Shown here piece by piece: positions 12,065 through 27,300 of a stretch of 64,000 nt of DNA. Every line of letters starts with the position of its first letter. Position 1 is the stretch's first letter. A program made the position numbers and the translations under genes. The notes under the pieces were generated by a model. The model was not told the origin of the DNA and did not search any database. It saw only the letters and a list, made by a program, of their open reading frames with translations. The stretch is from Dendrolimus kikuchii (Eukaryota; Arthropoda; Insecta; Lepidoptera; Lasiocampidae), in contig CM034411.1 in assembly GCA_019925095.2 (NCBI GenBank), forward strand, positions 7,045,501-7,109,500, in the 5' to 3' direction.

Positions 12065-12346
12065 ATGGCAAGTGCGTCACCCGAGACTCCACCTCAATCT
12101 GCAACGCCTGACGATACTCCAACACCTTCACCAGGCCCCGAAGCGGTAACAAAGTTCAATTGGTTGAAGCAGACTCAAGCAGCCAGACGTAATCCTTTCG
12201 TAAAACCAAGACCATCACTTACCAGAGAAAGTTCTTCTGCAGAATTATTTTCGAGGGAGAATTCCAGCTCGGATTTCTTTCAGAGTTCAAGACTGAATCT
12301 GTTTGAAACTGCTCCTAAACCTGAAGTATCACAAGGATTCAAGAAG
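12065..12346 (+). CDS. M13 peptidase exon 1 (cytosolic N-terminal tail)
   Basis: It opens with ATG ([12 protein letters not shown]) and ends at AAGAAG before gtaaaa, phase 0, 94 codons. The protein is rich in Pro, Ser and Thr, then has a serine-rich stretch ([19 protein letters not shown]). There is no signal peptide, as expected for a type II membrane protein whose tail is cytosolic. The frame is closed by a stop soon after the donor. Such tails are poorly conserved, so the call rests on the joining frame with exon 2 and on the clean start. Confidence 0.8.
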
Positions 12347-15300
12347 GTAAAAATCTCCATATTTTCTGCTGCTACTTCTATTTTATGCCATTTGTATTAG
12401 TCTTGTAGAAATGATCAGATAGTGGATTTCTTTCAACGTCTGTTAATTCATAGCATAATAAAGTAGATTAAATTAAAATCCCCTAAAATAAATAGTATCC
12501 GTAAATTATAGTTGCGAAATTTCTATGGTTAAATAACATAACTTTTGAGGTTCGAAATAATATAATCTTCCATTTCTTTCTATACAATGAGGTCTTGCCA
12601 AACACAAGTTTGAAGTTTACACAGATTAGTCCCCAATGCGCCGCTCCAGTGACATCTGCGATAATCTGTTGGTCTGCCTGGTCAGACCCCTTTACCCTGC
12701 AATCTTCCGCCATTCTTTGTATGTAATGTTTGGATAATTAATGACTCTTGTTCTCTTCTATGAAATTGGGTCAATCCACCACGAAATCGGCATTTTTATG
12801 GATCTTTCAATTATGTTAATAAATTGAACACAAATGATGATTTCTTAAATTCGTTACTGGTATTAACTACTGCCATCTTAATAAACTGTTCACAAAGAAA
12901 CACTTCAATTGATTTTCCTGAAACAGACAATTGAAGTCATTTAAAAGCTATTTTAGTACAATCTAATACATTCCTGGAACCCGTTCAAATGTTAAGGACG
13001 TTAAAGTTAAAGACTGATAACATTGAGGCTAATGGTAATAAGAAGTATAAAGGAACATTGATATATATATATATTTATATATATATAAATATAGAGGGAT
13101 TACTCTAATTTTAGGGAATTGGACATCTTAAACTTTAGCTGGAATGTAACATATTGTCGGAGAACTAACGACGCACTTGTTGATTTTTACCAGTAGAAAG
13201 TAAATAGTATTTTTTTTAGCCTATAATTGAGAATTTAGAGGGGCACGCCATAACTGTACAACATGAACTTTCTGAGACTTGGAAACAAATATCTCACAAA
13301 ATATTTATTTAAATAAAAAGTTACAAAAAAAACTTGTTTTAATGTTTAATAACTGACTAGTAGTAGTAATAAACAAGCAAAAAGCAGTTAATAAAGCCAT
13401 TTGTGAAACCATTTTTAACAAATAAGATTGTTTCTTTTTTTTACCGATTTCAAAAAGGACGAGGCTCTCAATTCGGCTGTATTTTTTTTTGTATGTTTGT
13501 TACGCGATTTCTCTGTCAATTGTGGACTCATTGTCAATTTTTTTTAATCTATAAAGTATAAGTACTCCTGATGTGGTCCCTTGCCAGCAAGTCAGGATCT
13601 GATGTGTGGATCTCAAGGAAATCGGGAGCAACCCTCGAATATAATTAGCACGTACAACATATTTCATTTTTTTTCTAAAGCTATTCAAGTATTTGCGTAT
13701 TTTTTTTATTATTAAAAAGTAGTAAATAAAAAAATGTAATAAAAAACAAAACTCGATTTCATAAGCGACTAAAAAGCAAAAAATAAGTATTTTTAAAACA
13801 TTTGGAAGTCGATGCCAAGTAAAACATAAAGAAACAATAAATGTTTATGTTTTACTTCGTACTGATGTTGTAGAAAATATTTATTTTTTCATTTACAAAA
13901 ATCAAGAGTGACTTCAATAATAACTATATTATTGAAGGCGCTCTTGATTTTGGTTAAAAAATGTTGTTTCTCATTTCTATACAAAAAAACAGCAGCAATA
14001 AAGCTGTCTAATTTCGGCTTAATAAAAAACTTAGCGTATTGAGTAGGTTTGGTAAAACAGAAAGTTCTACTATGAATTTCGAAGAATCATCTCAGTGTGT
14101 CTGTATAAGAAGGTATTGTTACGACTCAGGTCTCGACAAAAACAAAATCCACCTGCATATCTGAAACAAAGCACATTTATTACCCGTCGGCATTTGAACT
14201 AATACCATTTAAATTCTTTTGTGGTCGTCTCCTTTTGTTTACTAGTGTTTAAAATTTGTGATTAGAAAACAGCCCATTGTTGTATTGTAATCTTTTATGG
14301 CAGTCATTAGCCAGGTGTGTCGAATAAGTCGACTTAGATACGGCGGCATTGCAGTTGCGCAGTATTATAAAACGATGACCTGATGGAGGGGGAAGTGAGT
14401 CGAGCGATAAACACGAGCGAAGCAAGACGTATATACTGCAATCGAGAATCTAATAAGTGACGGTCTTAGCGCGTTTTATTGAATTACGACCTTCTGCATT
14501 ACGTTTGGACTTGTTGTGTTCGGTTATATTTGTACTTGTGTTATACGCGTTTGTATAATTCTAATAAACTCTATAGTAATTCTAACGGCATTTTAATTCG
14601 AGTCTCGCGACTCGTAACAGTATTTACATACTCAGCTTCTATTTCGGTATTCCCATTGACCGCATCCCGGAATTCCCGAATAACACATTACAAAAATAAT
14701 AAACACCTACATAAAGTATGAAACTATTTCTGGAAACTTCAGAAAGTGGGTTATTCATGTTTTAAATGTTTACAAAAAGTTTCGCAAATGGTTTCTTAGT
14801 ACTAGTGTCTTTTTGAAAATTATAATTTTTCATTGACATATTTAGATTTTCGAGCTATTTGTCCACCACAGACTTTGTTGTAATTGTAAATAAATTTTGT
14901 ATTGTTTTTTCATAATTTTTGAACAACACATACTATTTTTGCAATTATTTGATTGGGATTACTTTACTTTTTGAATGAGATTGAGTTGAGTTACAATATT
15001 TAAATCCTATAAATAAACCTAACTTAAATATATATATACAATAGTAATAAAACTAAAATTAAAATAAAACCTATATAAAATTATTTGATTATGTTAAAAT
15101 GTCTTAGTCAACTTAACAGACATCAAAACTCTAAATTTATATACATGTTTAAATTAAACGTTAGATGGTTAATAAAATCCACAATTTAACTAAAACTTGA
15201 CGTAAATAATTATCTCATATAAAACAACAAGGTATACTACTTAGTCATTTTGACAAAAACAAAACACTTATATAAATTAAATTGGGTTCTTATAGAGTAA

Positions 15301-18300
15301 ATAATAACCATAAACAAAATTAAAACTAACTAATAAAATGAACACAAGTTGGCGGTAGGCCAAATAAAACTAACAATACTCATTGCCACTTGACATCTTT
15401 GTCTTCCGTGATCACGACTGAAAAGTGGCCGAAACGTCGGGATAATAAAAATCAAATAAATTACCCCGCTTAAAACCGTTAAAACTCAGTTTTATTACTT
15501 ATATAAATATAAAATGGACGTGCACGTCTGTCAGTCAGTCTGTCCATGCCTGAGTCATTTTTCTCAAAAATTACTGAGTAGAAAGGGTGTACCTTCTGGC
15601 TAAATTTCATAGGCTGACATAATAATAGGTTGGGGAAAAAGTCTTTTCGCATATAGTATGTATGAACTTGTAATAAGATCTCTTTGGCTATACCATTTCT
15701 ATCTGGCTGGTTTTGGTATCATTAAAAAGTTTTAATTTTAAAGAAGACAATTCCAAATTCAAATTAGGAAAATGTGTGATTTTCATTTGTTTTTCTTAAT
15801 GTTAAAATGAGTGAATCTAATGAAGAAATTCGATACATTTAAAAATGTTACTACAAAAAAGGTAAAAATGCAACACAAGCCGCGGAAAAAATTGTGATGT
15901 TTATGGACCTAATGCAGTATCTGTGAGAGTAGCGCAAATTTGGTTTAAGCGTTTTCAATCCGGAAATTTTGATATCAAAGATGCACGTCGCGCTGGTCGC
16001 CCTGTTACGAACAAAATTGATGCCATTTTTGAAAAAGTGGAGCAAGATCGGCATATTAGTAGTTACGATGTAGCTGGAGAACTGGAAATTGACCACAAAA
16101 CGGTTTTGGCGCATTTGAAAAAAGCTGAGTACACAGAAAAGCTCGATATCTGGGTGCCTCATGAGCTCACTGAAAGAAACCGAATGAACCGTGTACTCAT
16201 TTGTGATTATTTATTACGACGTAATGAAACCGAACCATTTTTGAAGAAGCTGATAACTGGTGATGAAAAGTGGATCACGTATGACAAGGACGTGCGAAAA
16301 AGATCGTGGTCAAAGGCTGGTCAGGCGTCACAGACTGGCGAAACCCAGGTTAACTCGCAATAAGGTGAGGCTGTGTGTATGGTGGGATTGGAAGGGCATT
16401 ATTCATTATGAGCTGTTACCGCCAGGCAGGACCATCGATTCTGAACTGTGCTGCGAACAACTGATGAGATTAAAGCAAAAAGTTGAGAGAAAGCGGCTGG
16501 AATTAATCAACAGAAGGGGTGTGGTTTTTCACCATGATAACGCTAGACCTCACACATCTTTAGCCACTCAGCAAAAATGACGAGAGTTTGGCTGGGAGGT
16601 GTTAATACATCCGCCGTATAGTCCTGACCTTGCACCTTCAGATTTTCACCTATTTCGGTCTCTGCAGAATTCCTTAGGCAATGTCAGTTTAACATCACGA
16701 GAGGACTGCCAAAACCACTTGTCGCAGTTTTTTGATCAGAAGCCCCAAAATTTTTATAGCAATGGGATCACGTCGCTAAAAAAATTATCCAACAAAATGG
16801 CAACTACATACTTTAGTGAAATATAAATAAACTTTATAAAAATCCATTTTGAATTTTTATATAAAATGCGAAGAAACTTTTTCCCCAACCTAATACATCA
16901 AGATGTAGATTCATTTCCAAGCTAAAGCAACCATACTTATACAATTATACATGAATAATAAAAATCACACGGCTTATTGCTAAATACGTCCAAACTGGCC
17001 GTTTCAAATTTAACTGTTCTAACGGTGGCATGAATAATCAATTTGCTTGTTTGTGCGTCATTCAAATGGATTAAGAGTTTCGTTCTAATTATGTGTACGA
17101 AGCTATATTTATCTTTTATCAACTCTTGGGGATGAGCCAAATCTGGCGTATGTGTTATGTAGAGAAAAGTGTGAATTTGATTTATATTGATACCCTGTTA
17201 ACCTGACATGACTAAAACAATCTTTGAAGGTATTCTTTTTTCTTGTGAGTATTTTTATGAATATGCCAAATATAAAAGACGATGTTTATCTCGTTGATAC
17301 CTAATAAAAAAAAACAATCTGCCCGTAAATTATGATTTGGTTAGCTTAGGTACATTTTAATTAATGCATTTTTTATTTAAACATATTTTATTTTATCAAA
17401 CAAAAAACTGAATTCGATCCGGAACATATAAAAACATCGATACCGTCATCAACTCTAACATTATGCCGCCTCTCATCACGTCTACTCTAAAATTGTGCTG
17501 CATTTCACCACGGCCGTAACGCTTTTTCGTGACAGAAATTCTAATACCTCCCCGTCTATATAGAAGTTTCACTTCAAAAATTTATATTATGACAATATGG
17601 AAATTTATTTATACATATTAATATTAATTAAAAATCTAAAATATCCTATAAATAAACCTAACTTAAAAATATATATACAATAGTAAAAAAACTAAAATTA
17701 AAATAAAACCTATATTAAAGCCCGTCCAGCCCCACCAGACCACTGTCGCTGGGCATTGTACCTAGAAGGCTGGCAGCATTACGTCGCTGGATACAACGGC
17801 TAATCCTTTGAGCGAGGTAAGCTCCAGCCTTCCGGTCTCCTGTTTTGTCGACTAGGCGTTTTTTAATTATTTTAAATAATTTGTGGGCACTTGGCCCCCA
17901 TGGGCCCAAAGTCTCCACCCCAAACGGCTCAAATATGTAACCTGTTCCAAGGGTCACATATTTGAGCCGTTTGAGGATTTCGGCAGAAGTGGCAGTGCGA
18001 CCGGCTCCAACTTTGGACTCCTGGAGATGAGAAGGCGCCAGTGTGTCGACACAGGCTTCAAAAATACGCTGTTTTTGAAGAACGGGTCAGCAGCACGTTA
18101 TCTCTGTGTATTCAGTTATTTGGTGCTCCTATGTTGCTTGCAAGGGTAGTGCCACTAGCTATTATATTATAATTCCTTTTGAAAGTCTCCCAGCTTATTA
18201 ACATTCCGGAAGACTTCCCGAAGTTGTCACTGCGCTGCATACCAGCAGGATATGGACGACTGTTCTTCTGCTATTAGATGTAGTCAGTTCAAAAGTTCAA

Positions 18301-21300
18301 CTTGTAAAACTAATTTATCAATTTTTCACTTGTTTTGGTCTAAAAATATGTTTAAATAATAAAATGTAGCGTTCAGGAGCTTTTAGAGTTAGTTTTTTAC
18401 TGGAGGATTGTCATTTCTAGTATTTATTCTTCTTACATTCTTCTACTTTAGGCAAGATCGGTTTAGACGGCTATTCGTTACAACTCTATTAAAATATGTT
18501 TTTCTTAAATCACTATGACTTGTGGTTACATTTTGGTGGTGTTAATTAACTTGAAACCATAACATTCCATATTTCAGGAGAACTGATGGTATACCACTAC
18601 GCATATCCATAATCTCAACGTACATATTTCTCACAAAGTTTTCTTTCCTTCTCAGCTTGTAGGTATTGAATTTACCTCTTACCATCATCAAGTTTCATAT
18701 CCATCCAAAAGTAGTCTGGAAGAAATCGCAAATAGCAATAGGACCACCTATTTGTATTGTATATTGCCAATTCTGATGACTGCATCTACAGATGCTGAAT
18801 AAATTATATTATTTTATTATTATACATTCATTCGGCATATATGTCTTAAAATATGTTGTTCTACTTTTAAAACATATTTGTTTGCTTTATGTGTGATCTT
18901 TGGAAAATGAATGTTTTCTTACCTCCCTCTTTCTCTGAAAAGGATGGATCATAGAATCTAACTACCATGTTGGAAGATCTCATATATCGATTCCCAGTAA
19001 TTGCGGCTGGATTGGCACTGATTGCTTTGTATGTTTCAGTGGAGACGTACCACCGAGAGAGGGTTCTAGGCACACTTCAGTTACTTCTTTATTTATAGAT
19101 GATTTGAATAACTTATCTATTTTAATATAATTTATGATCATACTCCATGAACATTTATGTTTCAAAAAGTTTACTTCATAGATCGAAGTATTATTTGTTT
19201 TTATATACATTTATGGTAGAATGTACTATATGTAATATAGTACATCATACGTACTACCTGTGTAGACAGAGGAGTATGAAATTTGGAACACTTATAGTTT
19301 GTATAGAGAAAAAGCGACGAATGCAATTTTTTTTAAATTACGCTTAAAAAATACATTTAAGTCAATAAAAAAAACATTACACACACAACCATGTATTTGA
19401 CACACACACGCATATATACTCTTTTGTTTATTGTTAAAGTAAATTAACAGTGTAGCCTTGGCGAAATCGGTGATTATAGAAGTTATAGTATTTGACTTTA
19501 ATTATTATGGTCGAATTTCGAGCACGGGCAACTATTAATTACTGATTTTTGAAAACCTGTTGGCGACAATTAGCTATTTCAAATAAAAACCACCATCTTG
19601 TTTCTTAAACACTGTCTAAATCAGATTTCGACGTAGTTTAATTTGACAGCTATTTAAGCGTTACTTACCCACGAGTTTATAAATAACATTATGGGACGGG
19701 ACAGTCAAATTAACAGAGATATTTTTTATAAACATACCTACTTATAACGGCATAAGTACAAGTAAAAGGACCCAAATAGCGCAATAATGAATTCATTGTT
19801 TAAACAGTGATTAAAATTATTACTACCATGACATTTTAAAAGTTATATAAAATATTTTATTTTAGGTTCCTGGACCTAGGGCCCTCTGTTCTTTTATATG
19901 TAGAAAATTAGAATTTATTGTATTAATGTCCGCAATCCTATTGCTTAAAATACAAGTTTACAAGTAAAACTAATAATGCTTAAATCTTAAAGATTATCTA
20001 TCCTACGGTCTTTAGCCACATTAATCTTAATGACCAGGGTAATTTGTACATACACAATGGGGGCATTATATGACGTAAGAGGCGCCTAAAATGCCTTTAC
20101 TTCAGTAATGTGCTGTAGCTAGCAAAGATTACACTAATCTTTAGTAAGATATCTCTCAATACTTTAAGCTTTTACTTCCTCTATATCCTTCTATATGGAC
20201 AGGAATGTGTGTAGTTACAATTCATTCCCATTAAATGCGTTATTAGCAATTATTTTTTTTCTAAAAATCGAATAAGTAGAGATAACAAATGTCCATTATT
20301 GTCACTTTAGTAAAGGAAATATATAAAATTTATTCAATCGGAAATACGCCATATCTCAAGCCGTGATAGCTTAGTGGTTAACGAATGGTCCCAAACTTAA
20401 AAGGCGCGGGTTCGAATCTTGGCCGGAAAGCATGCGCCACTTAAGTCAGTTTTCTGACCAGTGCATGTTCTTATAATTACCACATGCTAGCGATGAAAGA
20501 AAACATTGAGATGAAATCTGCACATCGTGATAACCGATGTGTCAAACTCGACAACCGGCCTGCATAAGCGTTCCGGGTATACTATTCCTTCCCCTATAAA
20601 GTGGAAGGCCCAAGTTCCGCAATGGCACGTATAAGGGGTGTTATTATAATATTTATATTTTACCCCATATCTCAAAAATACAGATTTATCCGTATACACC
20701 TAGTAATTAAAAACGACTAACTTTAAATAGACGAACAAACAGATGATTACCTAAGACAGACTACAAAACTCTAATAACAAAGAAAATAAATGCTGTTTTT
20801 CTAACAATCGTAAATTCGTAATACATTGTTATCATGACATTCTGACCCGGACTCTGGACTAAAACATGCCCGCTAGTAAGTCGAGTGTAATTTTAGACTA
20901 TAGTAAATTGTCACGTTACTACTATTATCTACACATTACGCCATATGACGTTAAACAGATGCTAAAATCATATATCATTAGGGTTGATAGGCTTAGGAAA
21001 ACGTTATATTTATTATCGTACAGATATTTTATATTATTAATATATGGAAAATAATATTATTTATTTAGTTTATTAAATAATACTGTTACGACCTAGGTGC
21101 CGACAAAGACAAATTCACCTGCATTCCTGTAGAAACACATTTTATTACTTTTTTGGCATTTGGACTTCTTTTGTTTACTTTTTCTTTAAAATTTGTGTTT
21201 AATAAAACCAGCCCATTGTGTATTGTTATTGTGTATCTTTTACGGCCTATTGTCGTATTGTGATCACTGTCAGGTGTCTCAAATTTAAAAGTACAAACTG

Positions 21301-24300
21301 TTTCTAAGAAATTCGGTCCACGCGGCCGGGCAGACGTATTGCATTTGTGCAGTATAAAGCAATGCCCTAATGGAGAGATGAGGCAGTCAAGCGATAACCA
21401 CGAGCGAAGCAAGACCTGTGTACATTCGGTAATCTATTTAGTGATGGACTTTGCGCGTGTTATTGAATTGTGCATTACGTTTAGACTCGTTGTGTTCAGT
21501 TATTTATACCTGTGTTATATTTGTCTGTATAATTCTAATAAACTCTATAATAATTCCAACGGTATTTTAATTCGAGTCTCGCAACTCGTAACAATATTAA
21601 TTATAAATAATATTATTATTAAACAATATTATTTAATTTATTAGCGATAAGGCCGCCTATATTTCTACCATGACAATATTGTAATTGTGTTTTTTTGAAA
21701 TTGTATATTTGGTGAGCAATAAAGTTCTCAATAAAGTTAAATGTTATCTATCTATCTATCTATTATTTTTCGTTCAAAATATAAGTTGGGATGGTTACTT
21801 CTGATTTTTCTAAAAAAATTTGCTACTAAACTTCGACGATATGTAGAAGATAGAACAAGATGACGGAGTCATTTACTGAATACTTTTTATTATTTGTAAA
21901 AATTCGTTAAATAAATATACATAAATTATAAACCAGTGCAATGAAGAAATTTATAAATAATCAAGAAAACTTAAATTATTTGTATTCTACCTATAGGCCC
22001 TCAAGACTATAAGTAGAATACTGAGCCTAGATCACCGTCTACTATGGGTAAAGTGCCCAGAAGGCTGGCTACGTTTCCTCGCTGGATCACCATACTGATC
22101 CATTGCCCGATGTAAACACCAGCCTTCTGATCACATGAAGAGTCAATGAGTCAAAAAAACTATTTTTTACATATGCAATAAAATAGACTCCTTTCATTTG
22201 ATATATTGCTGGTACTGCTCAACGGTTAAATTTCGAAGCTCTAGTACTTGCTAGTTTTCAATAATGAAAAGATAATTTTTTTAGATACAATTTTATGAGT
22301 ATATTAATTTATATCTCTTGTATATCTACTCGTCCCTTTCCTGTCATGTTTCTTTTCATCGTAAGGAGATCTAGTACTTTTTATAATTCATTATTGAAAA
22401 TGGAATATTATATTACTTATTGAAAGTCATAAGTCTACCACCGCTTCTAAAGCAACTTTACTTGCTGTTAAAGAAGAATTGTGCTGTACTGTATTGTATG
22501 CACCAATTTATTTTGTTATTATGTTCAATAGAGAACCAACCTGCTTATTCTACCAACCCTATAACTCATAAACGACTCGTCTCGTGTCAACTGTCCAGCT
22601 CACGTTAGCAAGTATTTCCGTGACCATATGAAACAACTAAGCTCACGTGGATTTTTTTCTCGCATAGCCCTTGCTATGTGGTCAACACGTGCATTTTCAA
22701 AACACTACTACCATTACTAATGTTTAGGGTTTTGTAGTTATTTTCAAAAAATCGATACTCTCATCAATCACGTTTGTTAATTTAAATAGACGAAATTTGA
22801 CAGGGTGGTGTTATCTGTTTTGCAGTACAAGTCGTCTAAAGAAATCGCGTAAAAGATAAAGATTCTGTCCGTTCTTAAAACCGTGCAGAAATGGAGAAAG
22901 AATACAATTTCCTGGGCCGGGCGGCCTGTCGTGAGAGGCGATAAAATAACCCATAGCCAGGTGGTAGGGTATTTGCGGGTCTGGATGGCTACCATCCTTA
23001 GTCTAGAACATGCCACCACAACAACTGAACTCATGCAATAAAGAAAACTACGGAACCGTTGTACGATCATATGCGTCCGTCCATCACAGACCTACCTCCG
23101 CTAAACTCAATCTGCGGCTCGTCGAACTTTTGTGACTGAACCGCCTGGCATACTACAAAGTAGTTTAATATAAAGAATTTAGATTTGTAACACCTCTAGT
23201 TTTGCAAATGTCCAGACGTTATAAGCACTTTCCACCAATTAGCCTGCCAGTCTGTCTGCTATGCTTTACTATATTCTAAACATTAAAAAGCACCTAAATA
23301 AAACAACGTTCCGACCAAGGTCAGCTCATCTAGTACGCCTATGTGGCCCCAATGAAGGTGTTTATATTTGGTTTATCTGGATTAAACTCATCACTCCAAT
23401 TTTTAAACTAAGATGTTTCGATTACAGCCTTTGATGGTTCTGTTAGTTATTCACCTCTACAAAATGCTTTGAGATGCGTAGACTGTCAAGCATTTATCCA
23501 ATTTATTTGTAGTTAGCTTGATGGTTAGATACATGTAATTACGTGATAGTAACTAGGCTGAGTGAAGACGATTCTGTTAAATCATTTTGTTTTTAGTGCT
23601 TCAGTATATTGGTGTAAAACGCTATAGTTCTGTAATTATACTTCAAGCATCTTTATTTTGCTTTTTCGTCTTTTTTTTTTTTGATAATTATATCGTAGTT
23701 AGAGGCGAGATAAAAAATAACTAGCTATTACCCACGACTTTATCCGTATTTCTTTAAACTTTTAGAATATAATAATAACGCTGATACATTTATTTCTTGC
23801 CAAATTACTAAATATAAAACTCATATTTCTGACTTGATTCCGCGCACAAACACATAAATTGTATATCCCTAATATAACCAAGTTACTTATGTTATGGGTA
23901 GTGAAACGAACCACTCTTGGGTCTATCCCAGACACCCAAATCATGGAAAGTTCTTTTACAGAATTTGCCATGCTAGGTAGACCGCGACGTACGAACCATG
24001 ATCAAATTGCAGATACTTTGAAGAAAGACCAGGCAAAAACCACTTTCAATAAACGTGTAATTATGACGAGATTAGTGAAAGTTAATTAAGCGAAAATTGT
24101 TTGTCATCGTAGCAGGTGGAGTTCCATCGTCTCTACCTACTCCAATAGAAAACAGGCGTGACAATATGTATGTATATACCATGCCAGGAATCGAACTCGG
24201 AGCCTCTGCATTCAAATGAGCTCCGCCGGCAAAGGCTTAGTCCATTCAACCACAGAGGCCTATTGTTTTTTCAGGTAAAAAATGCGTTCTTGCCCCAACA

Positions 24301-27300
24301 TACAATCTATCTCCTTGGTAAATTGCATTGATATCAGTTTCACTGTGAACAGGTCACAGAGTTACTTTCTCAAATAAATACAGGTTAGACCAAAAAAACG
24401 CTATTGGTCAGTTTGATATGAATTAGGGAAGTCTTAATACTTTTTGAAATTTACGGATATAAACATACGGAAGCTGAATTTTTATAAGTAAAAATATGTC
24501 TTAGTATGGATTTACAGGAAACTGTTAAAGAAACCTAAGCGCCCATTATTTTGTACGACCTCGACCTTTCAATTTATGGCTTAAATTGTTGTTGGCGACG
24601 TTTAACTATCTTCCATGTTACGATCTAGGGAATTATTTCTTGTTAAAGACTAGGCGTGGGCGTCACTTCGTCAGCACGTAAATTGAACCTTGTTTGTTTT
24701 ACTTATAAACGCCTCTTAAATTTTAAGCAATAGGGGGCTGTCAAACCAACTAATTTTATAAACTTACAAAACGTCATAAGTAAGTACAACTAAAAGGAGT
24801 CAAATAGCAGCTATATATTAATACGTGAAGCAAAAGCTTTGTACCCCTTTTTATGAAAATTTCGCGGAAGGAGGAATATGAAATTTCCCACACTTATAGT
24901 TTATATAGAAAAGAAGCGACGAATGCTAATATTTTATTTTAAATTATGCATAAAAATTGATTAAATCAATAAAAAAAGACATTACATACACTAACATGTA
25001 TTTGACACACACGCGCATATATATTCGTTTGTTTATTATTAAAGTTAAATCAACAGTGTAGCCTTGGCGAAATCTGCGATTTTTTTATTATTTTTTTATT
25101 GCAGGAGTTCAGCAGACAGGCAGACGGCCCACTGGATGGAAAGCGGTTACCATCGCCTATAGACATTTGCAACACCAAAGGTGCTACAAATGCGCTGCTA
25201 CCCTCTTAAGGGAGACTGAAACCTGGTCACTAATGCCGGAACACAACTCAAAGTTGTTATGGCGGCATGCTCTAGACCAGGGGTGGTAGCCATCCAGTGG
25301 GGCAAATGCCCTACCACCTGGCTGTGGGTTGTTTAGTCGCCTCTTACGACAAGCCGCCCGGCCGCAAAAAATTGTATTCTTTGTCCGTTCCTGCACGGAT
25401 AAAATTATATTATATTATATAATATACATACATATAATATAGAATTAGGATCTATAAAGAAGTATATATAGTCTTTGACATTGATTATTATGGTCGAATT
25501 TCGACCACGGGCCACCACTAGTATTAATAATTGTTTGAAAGTAATTATAATTATTAGTATCAAGATATTTTAAAAATTAGATGATAAGATATTATTTTAA
25601 CGTCTATTCTTTTTTTGTATGTAAAAATATTAGAATTCATTGTAGCATGTGACCGCATCCAAATAGCTAAAAGCAAATTATTAGTAAACATCTTACTTAT
25701 AAATTCCTCTTAAAGATGGGGTTAAATAACGCTTAAAAACCTGTCAAAATTAAACATTGAATGAATTTAAAAAGAGAAAAATCAGGGTCGGCTAATTCGA
25801 ACCAGCTGATTCCAATAATACAACTTTTAGGATTTTAGTCTGTTCGAACATCACGTGAAAACTACTCAACGTATTTATCTGAAACTCAGCACAGAACTAG
25901 CTTATATCCCGGGTCAACACTTAGGATACTTGTTATCCCAATAAATGACTTTGTTTGCGTGGAATGGAGGAATGTAGCCAATAACGTGGTATTGCGGTCC
26001 TGTTTTTTTCCGTTGTAATTCATTAACAAATTATTGTCATGGCAACCCGAGCTGTTTTGCTGGTATATGCTACTTTAAAACAAAGTTGCTGTTATAATCC
26101 CTATAATTTACATAGATATCCATTGAACTGTCTCGGAGTCTATTCGAGACAAACGTTAAAACATACTGACAGATAAAAATTCTAAAATGATAATTTATGA
26201 ATAGGTATTTCATAAATTGTATATTTTTTACTTAAAACACTGAACGTGACGTTACTGCTGGGCACTAATGGAAGACCAGCGCTTATTATTATCAACTAGC
26301 AATTGCTCAGTTGAGGGTATTTAGAATTAAGTTAACCTTTTGTTTTTTTATTAACCTCTTTATGTTATAATTCATGTTTAAATAACTCTAAATATACCTT
26401 ATTTTCTTTCTTCTCTTCTTTGAAATTTTAGCATTTTGAAATCATAGAGAGATGTTTAAACTATATTAGTATAGATTATACACTAGTAAGCTCCGTCATT
26501 TTATTCGCAGAACTACAGTTTCAAACCTTCCCAAGCGTAACCACGTCATGTTAGATTTATCGGGTCATAAAATTCAGCAGTTCAATAGGATAACAATAGA
26601 CACTTACGGTTTGTTCACATAATTCCGCGACATGCGACTAATATGTACTATTTTTAAGACGAGACTACCCGCAAAATACTATTAATCTGAACTTATTTTA
26701 AAAAGGTACATTGAATTATCGAACCTCCATTTATAAACACAGAAATAAATTCTACAATCTAATAAAACTGTAGGAGGTGTTGGGTTTTTATAATGAATTT
26801 AAAAATGAAAAAAAAAATCAGGCGGTTAAATCTGTTCAGCACATTTCGAAAATGCAATTTTTGAATTATTGCCTCTCAGTCGGTCCGTCTATCTGTCTTT
26901 TAGACCATCACGTGGAATGAACCGATTTAAATAAAACTCAACAAAGACCTAGCTTATATCCCGCGTTAACATTTAGATAGCATTTAATCCCGATAGATGA
27001 CGTCGTTTCTGCGGGGTAGACAAATAGGTATAGCCAATAAGACGACGGTCGCGTTCTATTAGTGCCACCGATACAATTCATTAACAAAAACGTCGTCATG
27101 GCAACGCAAACCAGGTTTCACTGACACTGCTACTAGTTAAATATCAATTTTGTAAAATATGTGCAACAATAGAAAATATCCTTTTATTTTTTAATTTTCA
27201 AGGAAATTTGAAATTTATATTATTAATACTAACACATTATTTTGTTGGTACACAAAAAAAGATGTATATAAAACTGTAAAATAGTCATGACGTGAGAGCT

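Noticed and set aside
20355..20430. Possible tRNA gene (box A and box B present)
   Set aside because: No closed acceptor or anticodon stems, and the sequence continues into a SINE body repeated at 57371-57656.
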